Part shown: in pieces, positions 43,401 through 53,800 of the stretch
Position numbering within the stretch: the stretch's first letter is position 1
How the letters are laid out: each line of letters opens with the position of its first letter
Assembly: GCF_000218685.1 (NCBI RefSeq)
Contig: NW_006763291.1
Location: forward strand, 3,227,443 to 3,291,442
DNA length: 64,000 bases
Reading direction: 5' to 3'
DNA from: Serpula lacrymans var. lacrymans S7.9
Taxonomy: Eukaryota; Basidiomycota; Agaricomycetes; Boletales; Serpulaceae
Program-made: the position numbers and the translations under genes
The notes under the pieces: generated by a model
The model's database searches: none
What the model was told of the DNA's origin: nothing
What the model saw: the letters and a program-made list of their open reading frames with translations, nothing else

Positions 43401-43782
43401 CATCACAAGGCCGTCCTGTGAGTTTTCAGCAGGAATAATGCCCATTAGAAAACATAGACAACATACCATCTAGAAAAGGATGGTATTCAATCTCACATTG
43501 AGCCTGATCTTCTAATGGCTCATTGGATAGCGGATTTTCTTGCTCATCCTGTCCGTCAAATGGTTCGAAGTTGCTTTCTAGTTCGTTTTCAGCTGGTGGT
43601 GAAAGTGCTGGGTGCTCAGGAGGAAGTGGATGGCTGGGGGCGCTGACATGACAAGAGCGCACATGTTTTTTCAAACCGGAGACACTGCGAAACCAGCGGT
43701 TGCACTGAGAATTCTCGCAGGGTATAGTTAAGCTGCTGTGGTGTGGCCGGGCGGGTTTGTGATGATATATCTGGGGAGGCAT
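40471..43782 (-). pseudogene. Plavaka-type transposase, complete but with one in-frame TGA
   Basis: Plavaka transposases cut and paste CACTA-related fungal elements. Six exons can be placed: 43782-43467, 43415-42693, 42634-42406, 42353-42224, 42075-41208 and 41150-40471. Their sum, 2,946 nt, is a whole number of codons (981 residues plus stop). The N-terminus has a C2H2 finger (C-x4-C-x12-H-x4-H, starting CENSQC), then HPFLDGRPCDENGNFLPPG, VQMSGGDINALVDLW, PVILGSDKTTVSVATGQNEY, YISIGNVHNNVRRAHRNAV, KFRKFRRQLFH, HDFPRADIHEILAPDLLHQV, FLDFCYLVRHDTHS, RPTGFSLPRQHSLQHY and FGSPNGLCSSITES. TGA at 41512-41514 follows SSITES where the family reads on into KHI-type residues, then ITAVKEPWRRSSRFEALGQM continues in the same frame. 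Apart from that stop the gene looks recently active. Confidence 0.85.
42088..42216 (-). repeat. Three 43-bp tandem repeats inside a transposase intron
   Basis: Three head-to-tail 43-bp units, each starting GGGTTGGTG and ending GAATGTAAAA on the plus strand, nearly fill the intron 42076-42223. They enlarge it to 148 nt, while the gene's other introns are 51-58 nt. Confidence 0.85.
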
Positions 43783-43948
43783 TGTTGTTCAAGTCTACTA
43801 GTAAAGAACGTAAGAGCAATCATACTATGTGTGAGAAAGCTTTAGTTCCGAAGTAACACAGAAAATTTCATTTGAAAATTACCTACTATTAGTCCTGAAC
43901 TCCATTTTCTCTCTTCCACGTAAAGCTTTGTCCATCCATCTTCCCCCC

Positions 43949-46309
43949 ATGTCTCGCCCAGTAACTCGTGCTAAAAATGCCCATCAACACCCCGGGAAAA
44001 TTCTACTTGACCTGGAACCAAAATGTCGTTCTCGAGCAGAGGTAGTGCAAGAGAAAGAACAGTTTGAACTCACCAAAAAGGAGTTGGTGCAAGCTATGAA
44101 GCTTGGTCTTGCTGCTGCAGCAAAGGTTGAAAATAAAAATGCCAGAGAAGACATAGAAGACAATATACCTATGCTCCCTCCCTCTCAACGGCGCCAGGTA
44201 AGTAAGAAAGACAGCCCTGTCATCAAGGATGGCAGGGAAGATTCTGTGGCACCTATTCCTTCCCAGTGGCGCCAGTCCCGTCTTGCATGCCGTAAAAGCA
44301 GCCTGAAGGTCATCCCAGATAGCGAGGATGAAGAAGAATCAGTAGGCAGCAAAGAGAGCAAAAAAGACGAACAAGGTATGATGTGTTCTTCTCAGCTGGA
44401 CTTTCAAACCAATGATGGAGTTGATGAAGGAATTGATGATAGAGACATTGATATGATGTGTTCTTCTCAGCTGGACTTCCAAGCTGATGATGGAGTTGAT
44501 GGAGGAATTGATGATGGAGCTGATGATGGAGACAACAATGGAGGTTTGGAAGAGAGTGACATAGAGGAGCTCGTCCCCAAGAAAAAGAAGAAAGCAGGCA
44601 ACAACTCAGGCATTCGAGGTGCCATTGTAGCCTTAAGGCAACAAGGAAGTGCAGCTTCCGACCTGACGCTGGCTAAGCCCCAATATGGTGCGCAAAGACC
44701 ACGTGGAAGGTCAGCACATTTCTTCTTTCATCTGATCTCTACAGAATGACTGATCAACTGCTTTGCCTCAACGAAATAACTCTATTTTTCTACCAACGCC
44801 TCAATTCAAATGTGTCGGATCCATCCTATAGCAAATCTGTAGGCATTAATTCATGGAGAAAAAATGTTCACAAGCCAAACTATGCTACAACAAACGAAGC
44901 AGATGAATTCAGCACAAACTCGCAGGACGTTTCATCACTCTTTCCCATCACTACAGACTCCACTGCTTGCACATCTCATCCGAACAACAAGAAACGGGTG
45001 CTCTCTTCACAATCCACATCAAATACGTGGTCAGCTACAAATGAAGGCACTGGTATTGGATATCGGGCGGGTGGACTTGAGGATGAAGTTGAGATAGAAG
45101 AGTACATAGAGGCTGTTAAGGGAAAGTGTACCATAAGCACTGTGAGTTAACCGTTCAAGTTTGTTTTTTACTGACCTTATTCTTCTCTAGAACCTCGTTA
45201 AATTTCGAGATGGTGTTAAGCCTCCCTTAAAGCGCATCAAAGTTGAACATCCGACAAAAATCACAAACTCTGACCTCCCGGAGGGTTGCATGGAGGGTGG
45301 CCGTTGGCGCAACACTTTTATCACAATGTATGAGAAGTGGGTTGGGACCTGCGAGAATCCCTGGAACATTAGTGACACCAAGGCAATCTGGGCCATGCAA
45401 CTGGCCTGGGATGCTATCTATCCCAACATTCGCCACGCTATCACTGTACAAGACCCTGTCTATCTTGTGGTGAGTTTTATTTTGTCTTTTGTCTTGTTAT
45501 TTCTTTCACTAGCTCTTAGGCCTCTCAACGTCTTTCAGAATGGCGAAGTGGTTTTGGTTCTACTGCCATGGCCATGGTGGAGCACTTCTTTGAATCTGAT
45601 CCCGCTTACACAACTTATCACGCCCGTCAAGAATTTGCTAGTGAAGTTCTCACTGGTTTTGCATACCTCTACGAAGAAATAGGGGATGATCCCTCGGTAT
45701 GTGGTCTCATAATACATCATATTTGGCTCACATTTTGTTTTTAGGGATTTTGTGGTCTCTTTTGGTCGCCGTTTGTCCTGCAAACATTTGCGGCCCACCT
45801 TGCGGCAGTTAACACATCTATTGATGTTGAGGTATTGCAAGCTGACAGTGTGCATAGTAATGCCACAGACACTAAGAAGTATCCACCGGTAGGGGCCCTA
45901 GCGATGAGCGCAGCAGCCGTGAGTACAAAACCAGCATCATTTCGAGGTCTCTACTAAAGCCTGAATATAGGTTGAACGTGCATTTACTATGTGGGCTGAG
46001 AGAAAAATCACCTGGGACCCGCCAGTAACGCAATCCCAAGTAGGTTCCGTAGCTCGGAAAGTCAAGCCGGTTCGAGAGCTCAACAGGGCTACTGGCAAAA
46101 CAACCGGTAGCCATGCGGCGTTCTCTGACACGAACTGGGGCGAGGCTACTCGCTATTATGCTACATCAATCAAAGCACTCAAACAAGAGACGATGGACGA
46201 CATAGTGGCAAAAGCAAGCACCTACATTGTTGGAAAAGGACGCTCTAAACAGCCGGCCACAAGTACAGATGGAGGTGCTGACCCTCGAGCCCGTCTAGCT
46301 GATGTTTAG
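43949..46309 (+). CDS. Companion gene of the Plavaka element, unknown function
   Basis: The gene starts MSRPVTRAKNAHQH at 43949. The N-terminal half is acidic and lysine-rich, with a phosphoacceptor-like DSEDEEESVGSKES and a direct repeat of about 24 residues (MMCSSQLDFQTNDGVDEGID, then MMCSSQLDFQADDGVDGGID), then PKKKKK. Short introns follow (44710-44744; from 45141; from about 45470; 45697-45744; about 45918-45970). The C-terminal half is a conserved globular region: GGRWRNTFITMYEKWVGT, NPWNISDTKAIWAMQLAWDA, RLSEWRSGFGSTAMAMVEHF, YLYEEIGDDPS, FWSPFVLQTFAAHLAAVNTS, GALAMSAAAVERAFTMWAER. I recognise these phrases as a common uncharacterised mushroom family but know no function. It ends at 46309 with no visible break. 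Its place inside the inverted repeats suggests it belongs to the transposon. Confidence 0.7.
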
Positions 46310-47409
46310 GCTGTGTAAGTGTTCCTTGTATGTGTGCCCTCGCATTCATGCTCATTACAGGTTTTTTGCGTTGGGGTGCATAGATGATCAAATACATTTA
46401 GTGTTTTCCCCAGCTATCATGAATTCCTTGTAGACTCTTTCCACATCCCTGCTCAGTTTGTTTTGGTGATAATTGTGTCTTGAATTGTGTTTCGTCTTTT
46501 ACAACTCGGAGCACTGACTTTTTCTTATTCTCATTTAATGCTACTTGTTCCGGTTCTCGAAAATATCTTGCTTTCATCTTAGGAGTTACTTCTTAATGCC
46601 TTAATAAAAATTCAAGAGTTGTTCAAGTTTGTTCAAAGTAGTACTCAGTGAGATTCAAGAAATTGAGTGTCCTTAATCAAACTTTTCTCGTCTTGAAAAT
46701 CCATAGGTCCCTTGGCACCAAACCGATCTTAATCACTCTTAAAATCGTTTTAAGCTGAGTTAAGGTCTTCAAAGAAAGTTGACATTTTACTGATGCTGGT
46801 CTAGAAGGGGCATTTCTGATGACACCTGAAAAGACCTTGTTGCAGCCTTTTGCAGGTACGTCACTCAAACTCATGATGGCCTTACTGGGACCTATCAGGC
46901 CTTATACGCAAACATGGATTTTTCCGACAATTGTTATTACTGTTAAACCATCTCAAGCTACAGCCACTTTGATGGCATATCAACTCCTCCTGATAATGAA
47001 AATTTCTCCCCGTTTTCCTGATGTATCTACCAGCCACAAAGAGCTATGCTAACGCTCATACATCGGTGATAGAGCCAGGTGGACACCCTTCTTTCAACTC
47101 GTACCTATCTGATAATTGTGAGTTATGGAAGGCGCAGTGTTCAACAGCTTTCTGGAGATGAATCTCTGATCTCAGAAGGTAGATTCAAACAACAGAATAA
47201 GAAAAATTTCCCAAACACGGTTGACAGCCTTCATTCTTATTTTTTTGGTTACGGTGCAGCCCTAATGAAACCCACTCTATATCATTTCATCACACGCATC
47301 ATGTGCAGAGCCCTCTTTATCATGATATCCAGCTGAGGTATATATCAAAAGAACTCGACACAAAGTCTTTATATACAGTGCCAATAAGCAGGTTCTCTGT
47401 CTCTAAACA
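46310..47409. other. Element end, right inverted repeat, then upstream part of the duplication
   Basis: 46310-46771 is non-coding sequence of the Plavaka element; the right inverted repeat follows. From about 47022 the sequence matches the region upstream of the first DUF6534-like gene. A TTTATATACAG motif at 47368-47378 is a candidate TATA element shared with paralogue 1. Confidence 0.5.
46772..46796 (-). repeat. Right terminal inverted repeat of the Plavaka element
   Basis: The reverse complement reads GCATCAGTAAAATGTCAACT and onward, matching 40225-40249 at 23 of 25 positions. Confidence 0.65.
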
Positions 47410-49660
47410 ATGTCTATCCCAATCATACCTTCTTCAATGCCCTCGTTCGAGGATTCTTTCGGTGAGTCCAATTTGCTGCGTAGAATGACCAATGATAAAT
47501 TCTACTTGCAGGCCCTGCACTTGTTGGTTCATGGCTAGCAATGGGTTTGTATGGACTTACGACGACACAGGCATGTACCCGCAATTCCAATCCTTAGGTT
47601 CCTAGTCGGCTCACAGGACCACAGGCATACATTTATTGGATTCACTATCCAAAAGATAGTGCGTGGACAAAAACATTGGTGTGTTTGCCTGTATAAATGC
47701 CTCACAAATATCTGAGGTCGATGTCAACTTCATTTTTAGGTTGTATTTCTCTGGTATGGTCTAGCTGACAAATGATGGCGGTTTGACCTGAACATGTTCT
47801 AACGGCAGGGTTCTGAGCACAGTGCATTCTGTTTCATGTTTGAAAGCTTTCCCTTTACTTGTGAATCGTTGGTCTAACTCCTTTTTTTAGTGTCCCACCA
47901 TACTTATCTCCACATGGTTAGTCCTCGGTACCGTCTATTCATTCTGGGTTATTGTCGCTAATCTCTTGCGTTGCCAGGTAAAAGTAGAGTCAGACATTCT
48001 ACTAGCTTTCAATAACACATGGTATGTCATAATATGAATGTATCTTCTCTAGGTCTATTTCTTGACTCCGATCATGATCTATATACAGGTCATTGAAGGT
48101 ATGTATTCTAATAAATAAGAAAATCAATCACTAAAGTTATGCCATAGGCGACTGTTCTTTTATATGTAAGGGCAGCCATGGTTTGTCGAGTCAAGCTATG
48201 GCTAATCAACTGATTTTTTCCTTCTTTCGAGATCATATCATACATCACCATTACGGCGTAAGGACTATCATACACAAAAATTCCTCATTTCTCATTTCAT
48301 TTTTAGTTACTACATGAAGATGATTTTCCAATGTGTGCATTTTTCAAGGATCATTCATTTCGCATGCTCATCTCAACCATAGTAAGCAGTGACTGGTTTC
48401 GCTGGTGGCTGATTGGAATACTTGTTTGTTTTCCTGTTTTTCTTATCGAACAATCTGACCTGTTTTCCCAACCCACCAGGCGCTCCCTTCTTTGTCTTTT
48501 ATTGGTTAGCATGAGCTTCCTCCAATCTGTATTTTTCTTGCTAATCAGAAACTTTGTCACAAAACACAGCTTTTGGATTAGGTTCGTAGATCTCGCTCTT
48601 TCGAAAACATTTGGTTTTATACATTCAAAATGTATGCAGACACTAGTGTTCGTGTGTGCGTATATTTCCCTCTTCAAAAAGATATACAACATCGACATTG
48701 CGGATAGGATCCAATCACCAACGCTCATGATCTTACCGGAAATTGCTGTAAGACCATATCTCAAGATTCCATCGCTTAGGGCACTTAAATCCTTGCAACA
48801 GCACGGTACAATAATGCCCGCCTTTGCATTCCAATGCGTTTCAGATGGATCAATCACAATATCTTTGTGCTTACTTTTGTACCGGAAACGGACTGGTTTC
48901 CACAGGTAGACATCGTTTTACTTCCTCCTTTGTGGAAACACATAGTAATGGCTCAAACAGGACTCGTCACATCCTAAACAATTTGATAATCTATGCCGCA
49001 AGCAGAGGCTTGATAACTTTGTGCGTAGTTCAGTCTCTCTCCAATGCTGCAGAATTTCATTATTTGCTACTAGAATGGTCACCCTTGTCATGGTCCTTGC
49101 GGTATGCCTTCCGCCTTGTTTTATTTCCCTTTTTTCCTCACGAGAATCGCCAGATTGCTATTAACCCTAATCAACTGTGGTATAGTGCGGCTCAATTCGC
49201 TTTAGTTGGCCTCTACACAAATTCTCTCATGACCATGTTGAACACAAGGCAGCCATCGTATATTACGGAGGCGTCGCCTATTAAACATAGCATGAACCAG
49301 AAGTCTCACTTTGGTACGCCCGGTAATGGTAAGAATAACACTATGAACGTTGTCGGAAATAAGCCTGCAAATGTGGAGTTCATCGCGCTTGATGAGATTG
49401 GAAGTTATAATGGGGGTGATAAGGTGGGCTATTTTGGTTAACTGAAAACTGCTTGGTCGCAACTGACTGTATTGGTGTCGTAGTCGAACGGAGTGAAGTC
49501 ATTGGTGTGAATGACATCTAAGGGTGGTATTGGCCCGACTATAGTTCCGTAAAAAAAATTGTATTCTGTCTTGTCCAACATGTACTATCACTCAAATCTG
49601 CTCCTGACAGTAATTTATTTTTTGAAGCTTCTATACTATTTGAATCCTTGGGTAGAAAAG
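47022..49660 (+). repeat. Segmental duplication, copy 2 (about 2.6 kb)
   Basis: Collinear with 14505-17141 in the same orientation, including non-coding flanks on both sides (for example the shared CCCGACTATAGTTCC and AATTTATTTTT stretches near 49530-49620). The right end of similarity is AGTAGAAAAGAC versus AGTAGAGAAGAC in copy 1. Confidence 0.75.
47410..49441 (+). CDS. DUF6534-like multi-pass membrane protein, paralogue 2
   Basis: It starts MSIPIIPSSMPSFEDSFG, then PALVGSWLAMGLYGLTTTQ, AYIYWIHYPKDSAWTKTLV, SHHTYLHM, VKVESDILLAFNNTW, WFRWWLIGILVCFPVFLIE, DGSITISLCLLLYRKRTGFH, TRHILNNLIIYAASRGLITL and FALVGLYTNSLMTMLNTRQ. These are hydrophobic segments of the DUF6534 pattern with a polar tail. 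The GC-donor intron is conserved (47571-47624). Near 48348-48395 the copy is 1 nt shorter than paralogue 1 across the same exon, so either the splicing differs or this copy is frameshifted. From 48331 a 192-codon frame runs without introns where paralogue 1 needs several. It may therefore be a decaying copy. Confidence 0.55.
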
Positions 49661-49762
49661 ACACAGATACTGAAGTATCTCAACATGCATATATTAATAT
49701 ACACTTAAGCTAAGCAATATGGCGCTGGAGTTATACACGTTACACCTCTAAAAATCATACTG

Positions 49763-50863
49763 TCAACTTTTCTTGACTCTTTTCGACCGTCCAGCTGATG
49801 TTTTAACCTGCTTCCTTTCTTCCTCTTTAATGTGTTCTTCTGCCTCTACGACACGTTCCTCCACTTCGTCCGCTTTTACACCTTTGTGTTCTTTCAGCCA
49901 CTCTTTCAAGGGGCAACTGCCTTTCCCATCTTTTTTGCAACCTGAGCAAATACGACCGTGCTTGACCATCATGACATGCAATGCATATTTCAACTCGCCT
50001 GGTAAGGTCACGTCAAGGTGTGCCTGCGCTAACACTCGGTCTGCACTCTGGGGTACCCAGCCTAAAAGACGACTTAACCGATAAACATGGGTGTCGACAG
50101 CAAATGACTCTCTTCCAAGACAAAACGACAAAACACATGCAGCCGTCTTAGGTCCAACGCCATTGTAAGAGACAAGCTCTCGCATGGCTTCCTCGTCAGG
50201 GACATCCGCGAGATGCTGAAGGTTATAAGCGCCATGACGCTGTTTCACGCTCTCCAGTATGTCTTGTATTGTTTTAGCTTTCTTGTTCGCGAGGCCCCCG
50301 GATGCGATGGCTGCAACAACGTCCGGCCGTGCAGCTTTTGCAATAGCTGCGAAGTCATTCCTTCCGAAAGCGGTATCGAGGGAGTGTTTGGCACGCGTGC
50401 TGTTAGCTGAGGATGTATTCTGCGATAAGATAGTGCCGATGAGAGATTCTAGGACATTGGGTACGCTACCGCACGTTCTGGCAGCGTTCGCTGAAGGAGA
50501 TGGCGCACGAAGGCGAGGTGCACCGCCCGGCGTATATTTAGCAAGAAGTTCGTGAATTTCAGTGGCTTCTGAGTTTGTTGGATGATGGAAGGATGGAAAT
50601 GGAGATGCGGTAGTGTATGCAGAAAGTAGCTTCAGCTTCTTTGAAGCATGTGGAGATGACGGCCCAGCCTGAGCATTTGTGGACAGCGAGACTGGTACAA
50701 CATTTGTCAAAGGTGTTATTGAACGTTTACGTTTTACTGCAGGCATGAAGGAATGTGCGTCAAGTCCGTAGAACGAGATGAATGTCGAATGCTGAAAAAT
50801 AATGCAGTGCTCGCAGTAGTTACAAGACGGAAGTTGACGTCTATTAGAACCCACATTAATCAT
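49763..50863 (-). CDS. HhH-GPD base-excision DNA glycosylase (endonuclease III-like)
   Basis: A single open frame of 366 codons; an in-frame ATG at 50746 (MPAVKRKRSITPL) is the more likely start, giving 327 residues, because the first 39 residues look like translated leader. The basic N-terminus (KRKR, KKLK) suggests nuclear import. The core reads LESLIGTILSQNTSSANS, then the helix-hairpin-helix YNGVGPKTAACVLSF with the catalytic-type lysine, and the GPD-type VDTHVYRLSRLLGWVP with the aspartate. The C-terminal cysteines are C-x2-C-x7-C (CSGCKKDGKGSC), not the four-cysteine iron-sulphur pattern of bacterial Nth, so a complete cluster is doubtful. The lysine-rich tail is typical of fungal members. 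It is expected to remove damaged bases and nick abasic sites in DNA. It stands alone between a repeat block and a gene-poor stretch. Confidence 0.9.
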   Translation of the reverse strand: MINVGSNRRQLPSCNYCEHCIIFQHSTFISFYGLDAHSFMPAVKRKRSITPLTNVVPVSLSTNAQAGPSSPHASKKLKLLSAYTTASPFPSFHHPTNSEATEIHELLAKYTPGGAPRLRAPSPSANAARTCGSVPNVLESLIGTILSQNTSSANSTRAKHSLDTAFGRNDFAAIAKAARPDVVAAIASGGLANKKAKTIQDILESVKQRHGAYNLQHLADVPDEEAMRELVSYNGVGPKTAACVLSFCLGRESFAVDTHVYRLSRLLGWVPQSADRVLAQAHLDVTLPGELKYALHVMMVKHGRICSGCKKDGKGSCPLKEWLKEHKGVKADEVEERVVEAEEHIKEEERKQVKTSAGRSKRVKKS

Positions 50864-53800
50864 GTAGTCAATAAAACCTTAACCTTGATCTAGGTCTACG
50901 CGGGAGTTGCCGCAGTTTTTGCCTTGACAGCCTTGAGTTTCTTCTGAAACCCGAGTCGCTCCTCGAGGCGAAATACTTACATCTACTCTCTCTTTTTGTA
51001 ACTACCATATTCAAGACCAAAGTACGAAAAGGACGCCATCGATATTTCTGTTTACCATCTGTTTACCAGATAAATGGTTATATTATGAACTGTCGTCGTG
51101 GACCAACACGAGCCAAATATTATATTTCAACCCAAGCTGTGGTAGGACCTGTCACACACAAAATGTTAGCGCTTACCAGTATATGCCGCTCATCATTCCC
51201 ATCCACCATTCTTTAATGTTGAGCCTGATCACAAAGAGGATTGCGCCCAGTTTCAGCCCAAATGCTCGTCACAGGCTATTTGGGGCTCCATTTCTTCCAG
51301 TATGTGCTGTAGGTTTAAGTTGGACTATTTTTTTACCATCTCCATGGGTAGTCGAAGGGACAGGATTATTTCTTTCCTGAAGGAGGAACATTATTATTAT
51401 GCTGCCTTCCAGATCTGAGGTGGGCGCCCACGGACCCACTGTGGCACAAACACATCGAACACTACAAGGCTAGGCGAGTTTCATATGGTCTCCTATATAT
51501 TTTACGATCATTCCAAAATCCCTGGCGATGTCATTCATTCGTCGTCTGGCATGGCGCCCGCTGGTGCAAATTTATAATACAAGCCATCGAATCGATGTGT
51601 CCCGATTCCCGAGTCTATCTCGGTATGTTTGTAACCGCCGAGGATGATGAATGCCACTCCCCCATCAATAATGTTGAATCTTTACGGCTGATCATTTGGT
51701 CTTTTCTACTGGAACTCGTGACGTCATGGCCAACCGAAGGTGCGATGGAATGCTGCATGGCGTCTTGCTTCGTTACAACCAGAGCGTCGTAAACAAGAGC
51801 AGAGTCTGCGAATGTCTCACTACTGCGGGCAGACGTTCCATAAGCTGCATGCGCCTAACAAGACTGCGAGCTAACCGATATGCTTACTCAGCAGCAGAAC
51901 CCGCCACTAGCGACTTTGCTTTGTCCTCAAGCTTCGTATTCGAAGGATGTCATTTAGATGTTTGGTCATTCTCCGTCACCATCATCGATTCAGCTTCAGG
52001 GGTGATGTAGACTTCTGAACGATATGGAATTGGCTTGAATGCGCCGTGGCCGCTGCTCGACAGATCCTCGCTATGCTCTTTGCTTTGTTCTGGTTTAACG
52101 AGGATACAGTCACCGATGGGCTCGCTAATGGCGTAAGGATACAATGCTGAACTTTTCCTGCGTTCCGACGAAATTAATAGAACAAGATCAGAAACCTTTG
52201 GTATCACCTAGTTCGATGCTGTAAGTCAGCCTAGCAGGAAGGCTACCCGCCCAAGTCTTTGTGCCTGGCCTCGTCCACCTTGCGGGTGCGATATCTAAAG
52301 CTGCGGCACCAACATCTCATGACTTCGAATCTGATCTCATATCACCACCTCGTGAGGAGAATTAATGAAATGGTTGGTCGTCTGCGACGGGTGGTCTACA
52401 TGATCCTTGGGGGAGCCAGCAGCCTCCAGCTTGTCTGTCTGCGTCTGCCAGTGAGGAGTATTCCCCTGGATTTTCTGTTGTACTTTTGCCCGAGGATCAA
52501 ACCTTATCATCGATGCGTATGGGGATAGGACCTTACAGACATTATCAACTCGCTGACGTTACACGTGTAACGTTATGCGGCTTCATTTCCTGCACCGTCG
52601 GGCAACCTTTGGGCTTCCTGGCCCACTGATCGCACCGTTACTAGCCCTAGTATAGTTGATGTGCACCAACATACTTAGTTTGCTGATGTAGCTGCATGTA
52701 GACGTATGTTTTCTGATGGCGCGTCGGGAGCCGCGTGTATACTGAACAGCAGCTCGACGACAACCAGTGAGTACCTGATCTGATCATCATCAGCGATGCA
52801 TGCTTACTGTTGTTTCGATGATGCGTTCCTTGTTTATGCCACAGATACAGATACATTGGATTTTTCATGCCACCTTGGATCGTCGACTGTGCATGTACTG
52901 CTGTCAAGGCCGGTCATTATGTTGTTCCCCGTTGTAGAATACTCGGCCAAAGCTGTACCATGTCGATTTACTGTCAGTCCACGAGGCGCTGGCTGTCCAT
53001 TTACCCCTGGATTTGTGCACTCCTGGAAGAGCCCGAACACGACATTACTAACTCATGCGCTCCATCGTGGCCATGCACGAAAATATTTTCGGTGAGACCT
53101 ATCCACTCGTCTTCGATTGATTACATGCTATAAATGCATAGGATGCAATACCATCACCTGTACGTCTTGCAATTCAGAGTTGAATTTGATAGATATGTCA
53201 ACTTTTTCTACAGTGTCATGCCTTGCTAGCCATTGTCTGCCAGGAAAGGTCATACATCGTCGTGAGATACATCATGCTTCCGGATCCTAATGGGTTAGTC
53301 GTACGCTATATGATAGCGTCCTGAGGCACAAGAGCTTCATTGGAGTCGACTGCATGAGTGCGAGGCGTCATTCTGTCAATATTTCTCAGATCGAGTCAGT
53401 CCGCTTCAAACAAAAGAGACCGTATTGCATGTTTCTGTAGGCTCAACTTTCATGTTTAGCCATCGTACTGTAGGAGCGGTCATACCAGTGTGAGATTGTG
53501 GAAGTCGCTCATAATTTCTTCCTGACGTTTCATCAGCCTAACTTCGGGATACATGCTGGCTATGCACTGCGATGTTCGGACGCAAAGAACCTCGCTTTGC
53601 TTTGCAAGTGCGAATTGATTTCGTGTCTTTCCGGAGTAAATCTATGTGAGTTGTTCGAATCTGAAGAAAAGTTTGTGTTGACGGCGTTTAGGACCTGTAT
53701 ATTCACTTCTTACGTTCAGCCATTGTGCGCCAGGAATGGACTGAATTCGTGTCTGCGTAAGATGTGACGATCAACAGTCATACTTGCCCCTGAATTTTGA

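Larger units (their letters stand above)
40225..46796. mobile_element. Plavaka DNA transposon with terminal inverted repeats and two divergent genes
   Basis: The ends 40225-40249 and 46772-46796 are 25-bp inverted repeats matching at 23 positions (GCATCAGTAAARTGTCAA core). Between them lie a Plavaka-type transposase on the minus strand and an unrelated companion gene on the plus strand, sharing a 166-bp upstream region (43783-43948). No target duplication could be identified, so the exact outer limits are provisional. Confidence 0.65.

Noticed and set aside
40471..46309. A cellular, non-mobile gene pair
   Set aside because: The minus-strand protein has the full set of Plavaka transposase phrases and inverted repeats lie outside both genes.
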